10,794 nucleotides of DNA from an uncultured Lachnospiraceae bacterium (GTDB taxonomy: Bacteria; Bacillota; Clostridia; Lachnospirales; Lachnospiraceae). A program made the translations under genes and the position numbers. Within the stretch, counting starts at the first letter, position 1; every line of letters begins with the position of its first letter. The stretch is from positions 1 to 10,794 of the forward strand of contig CAMJKC010000044.1 in NCBI GenBank assembly GCA_946406305.1, written 5' to 3'. Of this stretch, positions 1 to 7,500 are shown one piece after another. The notes beneath the pieces are model-generated. The model was not told the origin of the DNA and ran no database searches. It worked only from the letters and a program-made list of their open reading frames with translations.

Positions 1-659
1 CATACTTTTCAAGCGATTTTCTTCTTGCCAAATCTACACTTATCTCTTCAACTAATAAATCGTATTTGCTTTTTGTTTCATCATATTGTCGGACAAGTTC
101 ATCATATTTATCATTGTATTCTTTTTGATTTTGAAGTGTAGTTTTGTTTTTGTTTATATGTTCTTCCGTGAGTTCAGTTATAACTTTTAGTTCCTGCTCG
201 TATTTGGTTTTCTTTTTTATTTGGATTTGATATATCCCCAATCTTTGATATGACATTTTCTATTGTTTCAATAATCTCTTTTTTATTCCTAAGAACCTTA
301 TTAATTTCAATAACTGCTATTTCCTTAATTTCTTCTTCGGTTAGATTTGGGGTTTCGCATACTTTCTTGTCTTCATATTTATAGTTACATCTATAAACTA
401 TCTTTTTATATTTATCAGTTGAGTGCCATACTTTTGCTCCGTACCAACTACCACACTCCATACACTTAATTTTACTACCAAATATCCCAACTCCACTATA
501 TCTTCTGCCACCTTTAATTCTTTTCTTTATTTCTTGCTGAACCATTTCAATTACTTCTTTACTTACAATCGGCGTGTGGTTATCTTCTACATAATATTTT
601 GGATTACTTTTTATCAGATTTGTATAATAATCAACTATTTGTTTACTATCTATTATGTT
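1..659 (-). pseudogene. Large serine recombinase, C-terminal part, frameshifted and truncated
   Basis: This is the distal half of a large serine recombinase, the enzyme class that integrates and excises mobile elements. Reading on the minus strand, an open frame begins just after a TAG at 660-662 and encodes the end of the Recombinase domain (IKSNPKYYVEDNHTPIVSKE). A zinc ribbon follows, with CxxC (KCMECG) and a second pair in YRCNYKYEDKKVC. The frame closes at 174. A second minus-strand frame then carries on smoothly through 1-230 as a charged coiled coil (KTKYEQELKVITEL, then NQKEYNDKYDELVRQYDET) and runs off the window. The switch lies near the T6 run at 213-218, so a one-base slip is the simplest cause. 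The catalytic N-terminal domain (resolvase fold, active-site Ser) is absent: upstream of 660 the sequence is unrelated. The product is almost certainly inactive unless the slip is a sequencing error and the N-terminus lies elsewhere. An ATG at 543-545 starts inside the domain and is not a real start. Confidence 0.85.
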
Positions 660-661
660 CT

Positions 662-799
662 AGAAAGATTAGAAATGTAGCCATTACTTCAATGTTTGGT
701 AGCTTCGGCAGAGAAAGAGTACAACAAATAGCATTAGATAATATAGAAATAACAGAATACTCGTTATCCACCCCACAGCACATAGTTGACTTACTGTAA
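662..799 (+). pseudogene. Unidentified C-terminal protein fragment
   Basis: A plus-strand open frame reads RKIRNVAITSMFGSFGRER and continues to TPQHIVDLL before a TAA at 797-799. The region has more G/C and a more protein-like composition than its surroundings. The frame can be extended left to an ATG at 599, but that stretch is the antisense of the recombinase remnant, so the start is not genuine. I read this as the 3' end of a gene whose front was lost when it was joined to the recombinase at about 660. I do not recognise the family. Its stop codon abuts, base to base, the stop codon of the oppositely oriented DUF4238 gene. Confidence 0.35.
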
Positions 800-1726
800 T
801 TATAAACCAAAGCAATAATCATCATTTAGGTAGTTTAAAAATACCTTTGTTTCTCTATTTGACTTATCACAAATTGTTTGAGATTTATATTCATTTCTTT
901 TTTTTACATTATTTTTAAAGATTTCTGTTAGATCACGATTTGTTCCATAAATAAATTTTTCAGCAACACAACATTCAAATAAATTAATTCTGCAAACATC
1001 ATTTTCACTTTGCGAATAAATATACTCCTTGTCTTTGTTTCTAGAATATATGTTTTTATTTAATATATACATACACATATTTCTAGATAATGGCAAAATA
1101 ATAATTGACTTCTTACCATTTAGTCCAATATCTGAGTTATTAGCAGGATTATACATAATTACTGGCACATCTGAAGTTATTAATTGAGATTTTGTATCAT
1201 ATCTTTTAATTAATATATCCTTATTACTTAATTCTTTTAACAAATCAAATTTGTCTATAATAGATATATTCACCTTTTCATTATATGGATCCCTTTCATT
1301 ATCTACTTTAAATTTATTAAATAAATAATAAAAAAATGCCTTTTCATCATCATTAGATACACCATTATTAATTAAATATTGATCCAAGATTATCTTTTCT
1401 CTAATATTCATTGCTTTTCTAAAGGCATTCGTTCTTACATATTGATAAACTGCAAATTCTTTAAGTAATTCTTTGTCGCTGCTGTTAATAGGTTCTAAAT
1501 TTATTAATTTATTAACTACCACTGACCACTTTGTTTCCTTTAAAGCAATAACTTTTTCAAGTTCTGCATCGTTACCATAGAAGTTCTTAATAAAACATTG
1601 TGACTCATAGTTTATTTTTTCTTTATATTCCATGGTTTCAACATTAAAAAAACTAAAAACATTATTATTGGTGAAATTTTTTAAATAAAATTTAGGTACA
1701 TAATGATGTTTAACATATTCTTTCAT
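800..1726 (-). CDS. DUF4238 domain-containing protein
   Basis: The protein is about 308 residues and belongs, by motif, to the DUF4238 family, which has no established biochemical function. Visible family features are the N-terminal HHYVPKFYLKNF, then CFIKNFYG a little later, a helical region with FAVYQYVRTNAFRKAM, the central LITSDVPVIMYNP, and IIILPLSRNMCMYI further on. There is no signal peptide or membrane segment, so it is probably cytoplasmic. I place the start at the ATG at 1724-1726 because DUF4238 proteins typically begin only a few residues before HHYVP. An in-frame ATG (1754-1756) and a TTG (1757-1759) would add 10-11 residues but overlap the preceding small ORF. None of the three has a clear Shine-Dalgarno sequence. 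The chosen ATG lies 10 nt after the TAATAA of the 45-residue ORF, so translation may depend on reinitiation. It is the last gene of the toxin-antitoxin operon and could be an effector or accessory cargo; its role there is unknown. Confidence 0.8.
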   Translation of the reverse strand: MKEYVKHHYVPKFYLKNFTNNNVFSFFNVETMEYKEKINYESQCFIKNFYGNDAELEKVIALKETKWSVVVNKLINLEPINSSDKELLKEFAVYQYVRTNAFRKAMNIREKIILDQYLINNGVSNDDEKAFFYYLFNKFKVDNERDPYNEKVNISIIDKFDLLKELSNKDILIKRYDTKSQLITSDVPVIMYNPANNSDIGLNGKKSIIILPLSRNMCMYILNKNIYSRNKDKEYIYSQSENDVCRINLFECCVAEKFIYGTNRDLTEIFKNNVKKRNEYKSQTICDKSNRETKVFLNYLNDDYCFGL

Positions 1727-1736
1727 AATAACATTA

Positions 1737-1874
1737 TTATAATTCAATCGTTCCATCAAGATTTAAATTAATATCTTTTATCTCTTCCATATCAATATCT
1801 CTTTCCGACCCGAATAAATCAAAATATTCTTCTGGATAAGTATTTATATAATCTTTTAATGTTTCATTTTTCAC
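1737..1874 (-). CDS. Small acidic protein, 45 residues, unknown function
   Basis: A short ORF starts at a GTG whose last base position overlaps the TAG stop of the PIN toxin gene (GTG at 1872-1874, TAG at 1874-1876). It encodes a strongly acidic peptide beginning MKNETLKDYINTYPEEYFDL and ending NLDGTIEL, followed by TAATAA. A strong ribosome binding site (AAGGGGAG) lies seven bases before the GTG, at the end of the toxin gene. This is the main reason to believe it is translated. It has no cysteines, membrane segment or recognisable domain. Its position between a toxin and DUF4238, with near-zero spacing on both sides, argues for a coupled four-gene operon. It could be an extra antitoxin-like or regulatory peptide; that is a guess from context and size only. 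Confidence 0.6.
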   Translation of the reverse strand: MKNETLKDYINTYPEEYFDLFGSERDIDMEEIKDINLNLDGTIEL

Positions 1875-2248
1875 TAAATAAACTCCCCTTGCGACAATAT
1901 ATTCTCTTCGTTAGGAAAATGTTTTCTATTCCCTGTTATTAATTTACAATTCATAGTTTTTGCAACTTCATAAAACTTTTTATCTGATTCATCTACAAAC
2001 TCTATATCAAGTGGTTTTGCAACTATACACAAGCCTTCATTCTTTATAAAATCAATAATTGCCTTTACTTCATCCTTTGTAAATCCAAATTTTGTTCTTT
2101 CTAAAACAACTTTATACTCATGTAAAATTCTTTGGTCATAAACAACTGTTAATTCATAATTTAATATTTTATATAATACTTTCGCACAAGTTCCATTCTT
2201 ACTCCATAGTGCTGACACCAAAACATTTGTATCAATAACTACATTCAT
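1874..2248 (-). CDS. PIN-domain toxin of a type II toxin-antitoxin pair
   Basis: This 124-residue protein is a PIN-domain ribonuclease of the COG1569/TIGR00305 type (putative toxin component). Such toxins use clustered acidic residues and Mg2+ or Mn2+ to cleave RNA. Visible motifs are the N-terminal VVIDTNVLVSAL with Asp6, Glu44 in ILHEYKVVLER, the acidic DESDKKFYEVA with Asp86 and Asp89, and the closing LITGNRKHFP, where Asn107 sits at the position often filled by Asp or Asn in this group. The length is slightly short but all core motifs are present, so it looks intact. The ATG lies 2 nt after the antitoxin stop, and a purine-rich stretch (GAGGCGAGAAAGG) in the antitoxin's 3' end can serve as ribosome binding site. 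It should be held inactive by the upstream Phd-like protein. Confidence 0.88.
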   Translation of the reverse strand: MNVVIDTNVLVSALWSKNGTCAKVLYKILNYELTVVYDQRILHEYKVVLERTKFGFTKDEVKAIIDFIKNEGLCIVAKPLDIEFVDESDKKFYEVAKTMNCKLITGNRKHFPNEENILSQGEFI

Positions 2249-2250
2249 AT

Positions 2251-2526
2251 CTACATAGCCTTTCTCGCCTCATTTATTTCTGCATTTATTTCTTCATCAC
2301 TCATAAACCCACTATTTTGTGCTTTTTCTCGCATTTGATTAAAACTTATCATTGCCTTTGCTTGTCTTACAGCCTTAATCATCATATCTATATTTTCATT
2401 ATTCACATCAAAAATAAGTGCTCTTGGCTTTCCATTATTTAATACTATTAACTCGCCTTCTTTTTCTAAATTATCCCATACTTCTTTTTTTGCATTTCTT
2501 AAATCTCTAACTGAGCAATAACCCAT
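2251..2526 (-). CDS. Phd/YefM-family antitoxin
   Basis: This 91-residue protein has the Phd/YefM antitoxin fold by motif: an N-terminal DNA-binding module (SVRDLRNAKKEVWDNLEKEG, then ELIVLNNGKPRALIFDV, the typical strand-turn with NGKP). A charged helical C-terminus (MREKAQNSGFMSDEEINAEI) probably wraps the toxin. It would neutralise the adjacent PIN toxin and repress the operon by binding at its promoter. The start is well supported: AAAGGAGAAATTT precedes the ATG, with a near-consensus promoter upstream. It is the first gene of the operon, in the usual antitoxin-toxin order. Confidence 0.88.
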   Translation of the reverse strand: MGYCSVRDLRNAKKEVWDNLEKEGELIVLNNGKPRALIFDVNNENIDMMIKAVRQAKAMISFNQMREKAQNSGFMSDEEINAEINEARKAM

Positions 2527-2559
2527 AAATTTCTCCTTTTTACAAACCTATTTTTCTAT
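2527..2559 (-). promoter_or_regulatory. 5' untranslated leader and ribosome binding site of the antitoxin gene
   Basis: This short leader carries AAAGGAG seven bases before the ATG, a strong Shine-Dalgarno match. No hairpin is evident. Confidence 0.6.
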
Positions 2560-2588
2560 ATTTTAACATATGGTTTTCAACATGTCAA
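2560..2588 (-). promoter_or_regulatory. Sigma-A-type promoter of the toxin-antitoxin operon
   Basis: On the minus strand a perfect -35 TTGACA (2583-2588) is separated by 17 bp from a -10 TAAAAT (2560-2565). It lies 34 bp before the antitoxin ATG and reads into the four-gene operon. Confidence 0.85.
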
Positions 2589-2609
2589 CTAATCGTGTCC
2601 GTATATGTT
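2565..2609. promoter_or_regulatory. Possible antitoxin operator: AACATRT boxes around the promoter
   Basis: Three related 7-bp boxes overlap the promoter. AACATAT lies at 2565-2571 against the -10, AACATGT at 2579-2585 within the spacer and -35, and the inverted form ATATGTT at 2603-2609 upstream of the -35. The first and third form a perfect 7-bp inverted repeat. Phd-type antitoxins commonly autoregulate through short palindromic boxes at the promoter, so these are candidates. The sequence is AT-rich, so chance matches are possible. Confidence 0.35.
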
Positions 2610-2631
2610 GAGCTTTTTGTGTGTATTGTTG

Positions 2632-2760
2632 TCACTCCAGTTCATTTTTCAACACTTCCATAACCTTGTCTTCCAGCTCTTTCCCTTCTTCAATCAATTT
2701 CATAATTTTTTCTACATCTGTCTTAATCTCAACTTTTAATTTAGAAGTAGTTGGGGTAAT
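2632..2760 (-). pseudogene. Open coiled-coil fragment without a usable start
   Basis: A minus-strand frame of 42 codons runs from a TAA just upstream of 2760 to a TGA at 2632-2634. It reads ITPTTSKLKVEIKTDVEKIM and ends DKVMEVLKNELE, a charged helical sequence. The first ATG leaves only 23 residues and has no ribosome binding site. It lies just downstream of the recombinase scrap at 2829-2921 and resembles the tail of some helical protein. I do not recognise the family, and it may be a decayed gene end or chance coding-like sequence. Confidence 0.3.
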
Positions 2761-2828
2761 TTATCTAACTATCAACTCCCACATATCTAGCTATATTAAA
2801 CTATATTATTCTTTTATCTCATCAATTT

Positions 2829-2921
2829 TCATTTATCATCTTTATCTTTAACAGTAGTGGCGATTATCTTTTCTAACTTCTCTTGAATTTTAATGGATTT
2901 GTCATCCAAATTTCTATATTT
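2829..2921 (-). pseudogene. Serine-recombinase C-terminal scrap
   Basis: The minus-strand translation KYRNLDDKSIKIQEKLEKI matches the right-end recombinase KYRDLADKSTKIQEKLDKI almost residue for residue. It then diverges and stops (KDKDDK, TGA at 2829-2831). At the DNA level 2881-2921 matches 10700-10740 with four mismatches, and similarity continues more weakly to about 2862. Only the coiled-coil part of the recombinase remains. Its upstream edge coincides with the 3' end of the ATPase gene, whose stop codon lies inside the shared sequence. Confidence 0.75.
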
Positions 2922-2922
2922 T
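2862..2922 (+). repeat. Dispersed repeat, copy 1 (recombinase-derived)
   Basis: This segment is repeated at about 10681-10741 in the same orientation. The best-matched core is 2881-2921 against 10700-10740. It is gene-derived (recombinase coiled coil) rather than an insertion-sequence end. Confidence 0.7.
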
Positions 2923-4167
2923 CTTTATAGAATCTATTAACAAAAAATCATATATATTCACTACCCTAATCCCATCATCTGTAGTATATGATTTTATATC
3001 GTCAAATGTAATTACCACTTTTTTGAAATTATCTTTTATATGCTTAAGAGATTTTAACTCTTGATTAATTTTATTCTGTTCAGATAATGAATAAGCCACT
3101 TGGATATAGTATCTTTCTTCATTATCATTAATCACAAAATCTACTTCTGTTCTCTTTCTTTCTATTCCCTTTTTTGTTTTTTCATCAATTATTACAACAC
3201 CAACATCAACATTATAACCCATTTTAAGAAGTTCATTGTAGATAATGTTTTCCATAATATGTGTGGGTTCATACTGCCTAAAGTTTAGTTTTGCGTTTCT
3301 TATACCTATATCTGTAAAATAATACTTATATGGTGATGATATATATTTTCTACCCTTCACATCATACCTTTCAGCTTTCTCTATCAAAAATGCATTTATA
3401 CTATACTCTATGTAATCTGATACAGTTTTGTGTGATATATCTCCATATTTTTCAGATATAAATGTATCTGATATTTTTCTTGGATTAGTAAGTGAACCTA
3501 TTGTTGAAGCTAAAATATTTAATGTCTTTTCAAAATATTCTGCCTTGTTTATATTGTTTCTATTAATAATGTCATCCATATAAACTTTTTTCAATATTGT
3601 ATTAAGTAATGTTTTCTTTTGATCATCAGTAGGTTGGTTTAATATCTGAGGTAATGAACCAAATGTTGACATTTCTTTCCAAATTTCACTATTAGACAAT
3701 TTTTGAAATCCATTCCTTATTTCTTTAAAAGATAATGGGTATACTCTAACTTCATCACCTCTTCCCCTAAACTCCGTTAGAATGTCTGTTGATAAAAATT
3801 TAGAGTTGCTACCTGCCACATACACATCAATGTTTTCTATTTTTGTCAAACCATTAAGAACTTTTTCAAATCCTTCTACAAATTGAATTTCATCAATCAA
3901 TAAATAATACATTTTATCGTTAGTTATTTTATTCCTTATATACTCTCCTAATTTTTTTCTATCAAGCAACTCTTCATTTTTGTCATCATCAAGTGATAGT
4001 TCAATTATTTGTTTACTCTTTACTCCACTTTCAATCAAATGCTTTTTAAACAAATTAAAAAGCAAATATGATTTACCACATCTTCTTATGCCAGTAATCA
4101 CTTTAATAAAACCATTGTTCTTCCTATCTATTAATTTTTTTATATAATAATCTCTTTGAAACTCCAT
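2914..4167 (-). CDS. AAA_14/DUF4143-type ATP-binding protein
   Basis: This 417-residue protein is a P-loop ATPase of the common AAA_14 plus DUF4143 architecture. The N-terminal ATPase has Walker A GIRRCGKS (residues 26-33), Walker B YYLLIDEIQF (87-96), a sensor-like VAGSNSKFLS (118-127) and the FRGRGDEVRVYPLSFKE segment (133-149) typical of the family. A winged-helix-like middle follows (SHKTVSDYIEYSINAFLIEKAERYD). The C-terminal DUF4143 part resembles a PD-(D/E)xK nuclease fold, with EVDFVI (341-346) and YYIQVAYSLS (353-362). The lysine expected after the Gln is not obvious, so nuclease activity is doubtful. The family is widespread and its cellular role is not settled. AGAGG precedes the ATG at a good distance, with a perfect promoter upstream. 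It appears to be a single-gene unit, and its last codons overlap the recombinase-derived repeat. Confidence 0.9.
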   Translation of the reverse strand: MEFQRDYYIKKLIDRKNNGFIKVITGIRRCGKSYLLFNLFKKHLIESGVKSKQIIELSLDDDKNEELLDRKKLGEYIRNKITNDKMYYLLIDEIQFVEGFEKVLNGLTKIENIDVYVAGSNSKFLSTDILTEFRGRGDEVRVYPLSFKEIRNGFQKLSNSEIWKEMSTFGSLPQILNQPTDDQKKTLLNTILKKVYMDDIINRNNINKAEYFEKTLNILASTIGSLTNPRKISDTFISEKYGDISHKTVSDYIEYSINAFLIEKAERYDVKGRKYISSPYKYYFTDIGIRNAKLNFRQYEPTHIMENIIYNELLKMGYNVDVGVVIIDEKTKKGIERKRTEVDFVINDNEERYYIQVAYSLSEQNKINQELKSLKHIKDNFKKVVITFDDIKSYTTDDGIRVVNIYDFLLIDSIKKI

Positions 4168-4194
4168 ACAAACCTCTTATCTGTCACACTATAT

Positions 4195-4223
4195 ATTATA
4201 GATTCCATTACCCAATTTGTCAA
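4195..4223 (-). promoter_or_regulatory. Consensus sigma-A promoter of the ATPase gene
   Basis: On the minus strand, TTGACA (4218-4223) and TATAAT (4195-4200) are separated by exactly 17 bp. This is a perfect consensus promoter 27 bp upstream of the ATPase start codon. A short leader carries AGAGG as ribosome binding site. Confidence 0.9.
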
Positions 4224-4482
4224 GTTTATGACTTTTGTGGCAATATATAGTTTGAATTACAAAACACCAATCAATTCTATAACTCTCTTTGTCTCCCCCC
4301 TATTAATGTAGCAATTCTCTCTTATATACCTTGCTCATATATATAGTTATCTCGTCGATATAACATTCATTATTACTTGGGAAATATCTATAAGGGTATA
4401 AATTCACTATAACAACGATATTGATACAAGAGAAATCCCGCAAATATAAAGCATTTTAGCATTTTTACTCATTCTAAGCATT
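4224..4482. other. Intergenic spacer without a recognisable gene
   Basis: I see no credible ORF on either strand; the longest ATG-started frames are about ten codons. A plus-strand TTGATA and TATAAA about 18 bp apart (near 4420-4450) resemble a promoter but lead to nothing. A short tandem AGCATTTT repeat lies near 4450-4466. Confidence 0.5.
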
Positions 4483-4509
4483 AAAAAAGACGGCTGTGAT
4501 GCCGTCTTT
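4483..4509 (-). terminator. Intrinsic terminator of the large surface-protein gene
   Basis: A perfect 9-bp inverted repeat (AAAGACGGC at 4486-4494, GCCGTCTTT at 4501-4509) with a 6-nt loop is followed on the minus strand by six T at 4483-4488. It lies about 80 bp past the stop codon at 4588. The flanking A/T runs leave some bidirectional potential. Confidence 0.9.
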
Positions 4510-4514
4510 AGTCG

Positions 4515-4578
4515 TTTAATCGTTTCAAAAGGTGCAGTGTTTTTGCACCTTGCACCTTTGAACTTTTTAATCGTTTCA
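4515..4578. repeat. Direct repeat pair flanking a hairpin
   Basis: TTTAATCGTTTCA occurs at 4515-4527 and again at 4566-4578. Between them AAGGTGCA (4529-4536) can pair with TGCACCTT (4544-4551), or alternatively with the near-copy TGCACCTTT at 4551-4559. The cluster lies between the stop codon of the large gene and its terminator. Confidence 0.6.
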
Positions 4579-4587
4579 CATTATTCA

Positions 4588-7500
4588 CTAATACAATTCA
4601 ATCCATTCTCCTTCTGCATTTACCATATATCCATCAGGAGTTACAGTATTAACTGATAACTTTCCATCAATATTAAAATAATACCATTTATCATTTACTT
4701 GCTTCCAGCCTGTTATCATTTTCCCTTCTTCAGATGTTTTTGCCCATTCAAATAAATAATAATTCCCAAGTTCATCTTTGCACCAAGTATTACACATTTT
4801 GCCTTCATTATCGAAACAATAAACTCTATAGTAAGGCATCATAGTTAAATAATCAGTATACATTACATTATAAAAACCATTACTCGCAATTAATGATGGA
4901 TTATTTTTATCAATTAAAAGTTGCCAAGTACCATCTATATTTTGCTTCCAATCAATATTTTGCGAATTTAAATTTATATCAATGGTTCTGCTTTTTATAG
5001 TTTTTGCATTTGCTTTTTGAGGTGAAACAGCAAATGTTGTTTTTGTCATAGCAGTGCCTCCTCCACCGCCACCAGAACTGCCACCACCACTATAACTATT
5101 ACCATTTTTATCCACTTTATTTTCACTATTTTTTTCTTTCCCTGTAATTACATAACTTTGCTCTATTTGAACTTCGTAATCAGTTCCTTTATTTAAAATT
5201 ACTTTTACTTCATAAGTACCTTCTTTTAAATTATTTTTTAATGGTATTTTAATCTCTGTTGTTTTTTGTTCACTTCCAATATTTGCTGGAACTGTAATTG
5301 TTTTATTATATGTATTATTCAACATTTCCGATTCTACCTGTAATGTTGGTTTAGATTCAAAATGACACCAATTCCCAACTACGACTACTATATTGTTATC
5401 ACTTTTTTCATTTATATCGCCATCAATATAAATCTGTTCTATTGAACAATTATTATTGTTTTCCCAATTATTTGCAATAGCTTCTTCCTCAGTTATACAT
5501 TCATATTCATCATGACGTTTATATTCATTGTTTATATCTACACCTTTCCCATCGATAAAATTCCCCTTAATATTTATCATATCCCATTCATTATTTACAT
5601 TTCCAAGAATATTTGAATTATAAAAATATTCTTCTGCATTTATCACATAATTATAATCTGTTTCATATTTTCCATTTTTATTAAAATCAATTTTCTTTCC
5701 AGATGGATTACCTTTATAAACAATTTGCTTATAATTACCATTATCCCTACCTAATTCTTCATCCTCAAAAATAGAATATATAAATCCTTTGATTTTATTA
5801 TCAATTATAGAATTTGGGTCAATTCCATTATTTTCATTAATATGTTTCATATCAATACTTGGTAACTCATATTCAGAATAATTAATATCTTTAGAGTCAT
5901 ACAAGCCGTTAAATTGATATGTATAATTCATTATACTTAAGTGATTTGGTTTATATCTCATATGGTCATCATCGTGTCCACCATGGGTTAATCCTAAAGT
6001 ATGACCTAATTCATGCATAAAAGTGCCTGCAACTGTATATTTATTTTGTCCATACATCAAAGCACAAATAAAACATTGTGATGGAATATCCATAGCAATC
6101 CCTGATGAATTGCAGTTATCATAATGCTCAATAAACATACAATGTCTAAAAATTCCACTTCTATTTATTTCAAAGTTTTTGTTAACAATCTCTACCCAAT
6201 TTTCCAAATTTTCACCTAAAATTAAATTATTCTTGTATTCTATTTCATTAGAACCAGACATCTTGCCCCATTTTTTGCCAGTTACATAATCGATTGAATT
6301 ATTACCACAATCTATATGTAAATTAATCCCTTTTTCAATTCCATTAATTTTATACCTTGATTTGTTAAACTGTTCATATACAATCTTTAATGCACTACTG
6401 CTTGGTTTACAACTTTTTTCATCGTTTGCCATATAATCAATTTCAACAAAAATATCTTTTTTATATGGATCAGCACCCATCGCTGGTAAATCTACAAAAT
6501 TTACATCATTATAATCATTTTTTGATGCTATACGATATTCATTTGATTCTGGTATATATACAACACCATATATTTCCCATGCATCATATAAACCATCTTC
6601 ATCAGAATCCAACATTTCCCATTTTGCATAAAAACTATATGTATCTTTTATACAACTATCAATTTTTGTTATAGGCTCGTCATTAAATTTATCATTATCA
6701 TACCAACCTGCAAATTTGTAACCATCGTACTTTACTTTATCTTTCGTTGGCAGAACCAAACTCTTGCCTTGGATAACTGAAGTTATAGCTGTAAAACCTG
6801 AAATAAAAGAACCTTCATTTAAATAATATGTAATTTTTACTTTCATTACATCATCTTTTGCTTTATAAGTAAAATATCCTGCTTTGCCATTATCACCATC
6901 TATACGAGCATATTTACCATGTTCTGAATCATAATTGCCTAAATCTATTATTGATTGTAAAGAAGTTCCTTTGCTACCAACTAGTAACTTACAGTCTCCA
7001 AATATAGTATAATCATTTATATTATCATTAGCCCATGAATAAGAAGCATATATTGTTCTTAATGATGTACATCCCTCAAACATATATATCATACTTGTTA
7101 CATTTGAAACATCAAAACTACTTAAATCTAATTCCGTAAGAGATGAACAATATTCAAACATATATGACATGTCTGTAGAATTCGATGTATCTAAATAATC
7201 CAGATTTTCAATAACTGTTAAATCGCTCATTCCATCAAATAAATAACTTGCAGAATACAAATTGATTTTACAATCAAAAATTACATGTGAAATGCCACTA
7301 TATGACGTTATTTTACTGCCATGTTGAGTTCCATCATTTAACATATAATGACCTTCAACATATTCTTTGGCAGTTGGCTTAGTAGTCTGAGCATGTAAAG
7401 TTCCATCACTTGATATATAATGATAAATTGCATTTACACCTGGCTCGTAATATCTGAAAAGTTTAATAGAATTATTATCAATTTTAGATATATTAGTTTT

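Noticed and set aside
1874..2248. PIN toxin inactivated because the final motif has Asn rather than Asp
   Set aside because: The TGN-x-KHF ending is common in this PIN subgroup, and the other acidic residues are present.
2621..2851. Plus-strand open frame of 76 codons
   Set aside because: It is antisense to the helical and recombinase-derived fragments on the minus strand and has no ribosome binding site or domain.
4420..4450. Plus-strand promoter (TTGATA and TATAAA)
   Set aside because: There is no gene downstream on that strand, and the spacer is AT-rich enough for such matches by chance.
6390..6674. Plus-strand open frame of 94 codons (likewise 3100-3288 and 423-680)
   Set aside because: These lie wholly or mostly antisense to well-supported minus-strand coding sequence and have no protein-like composition.
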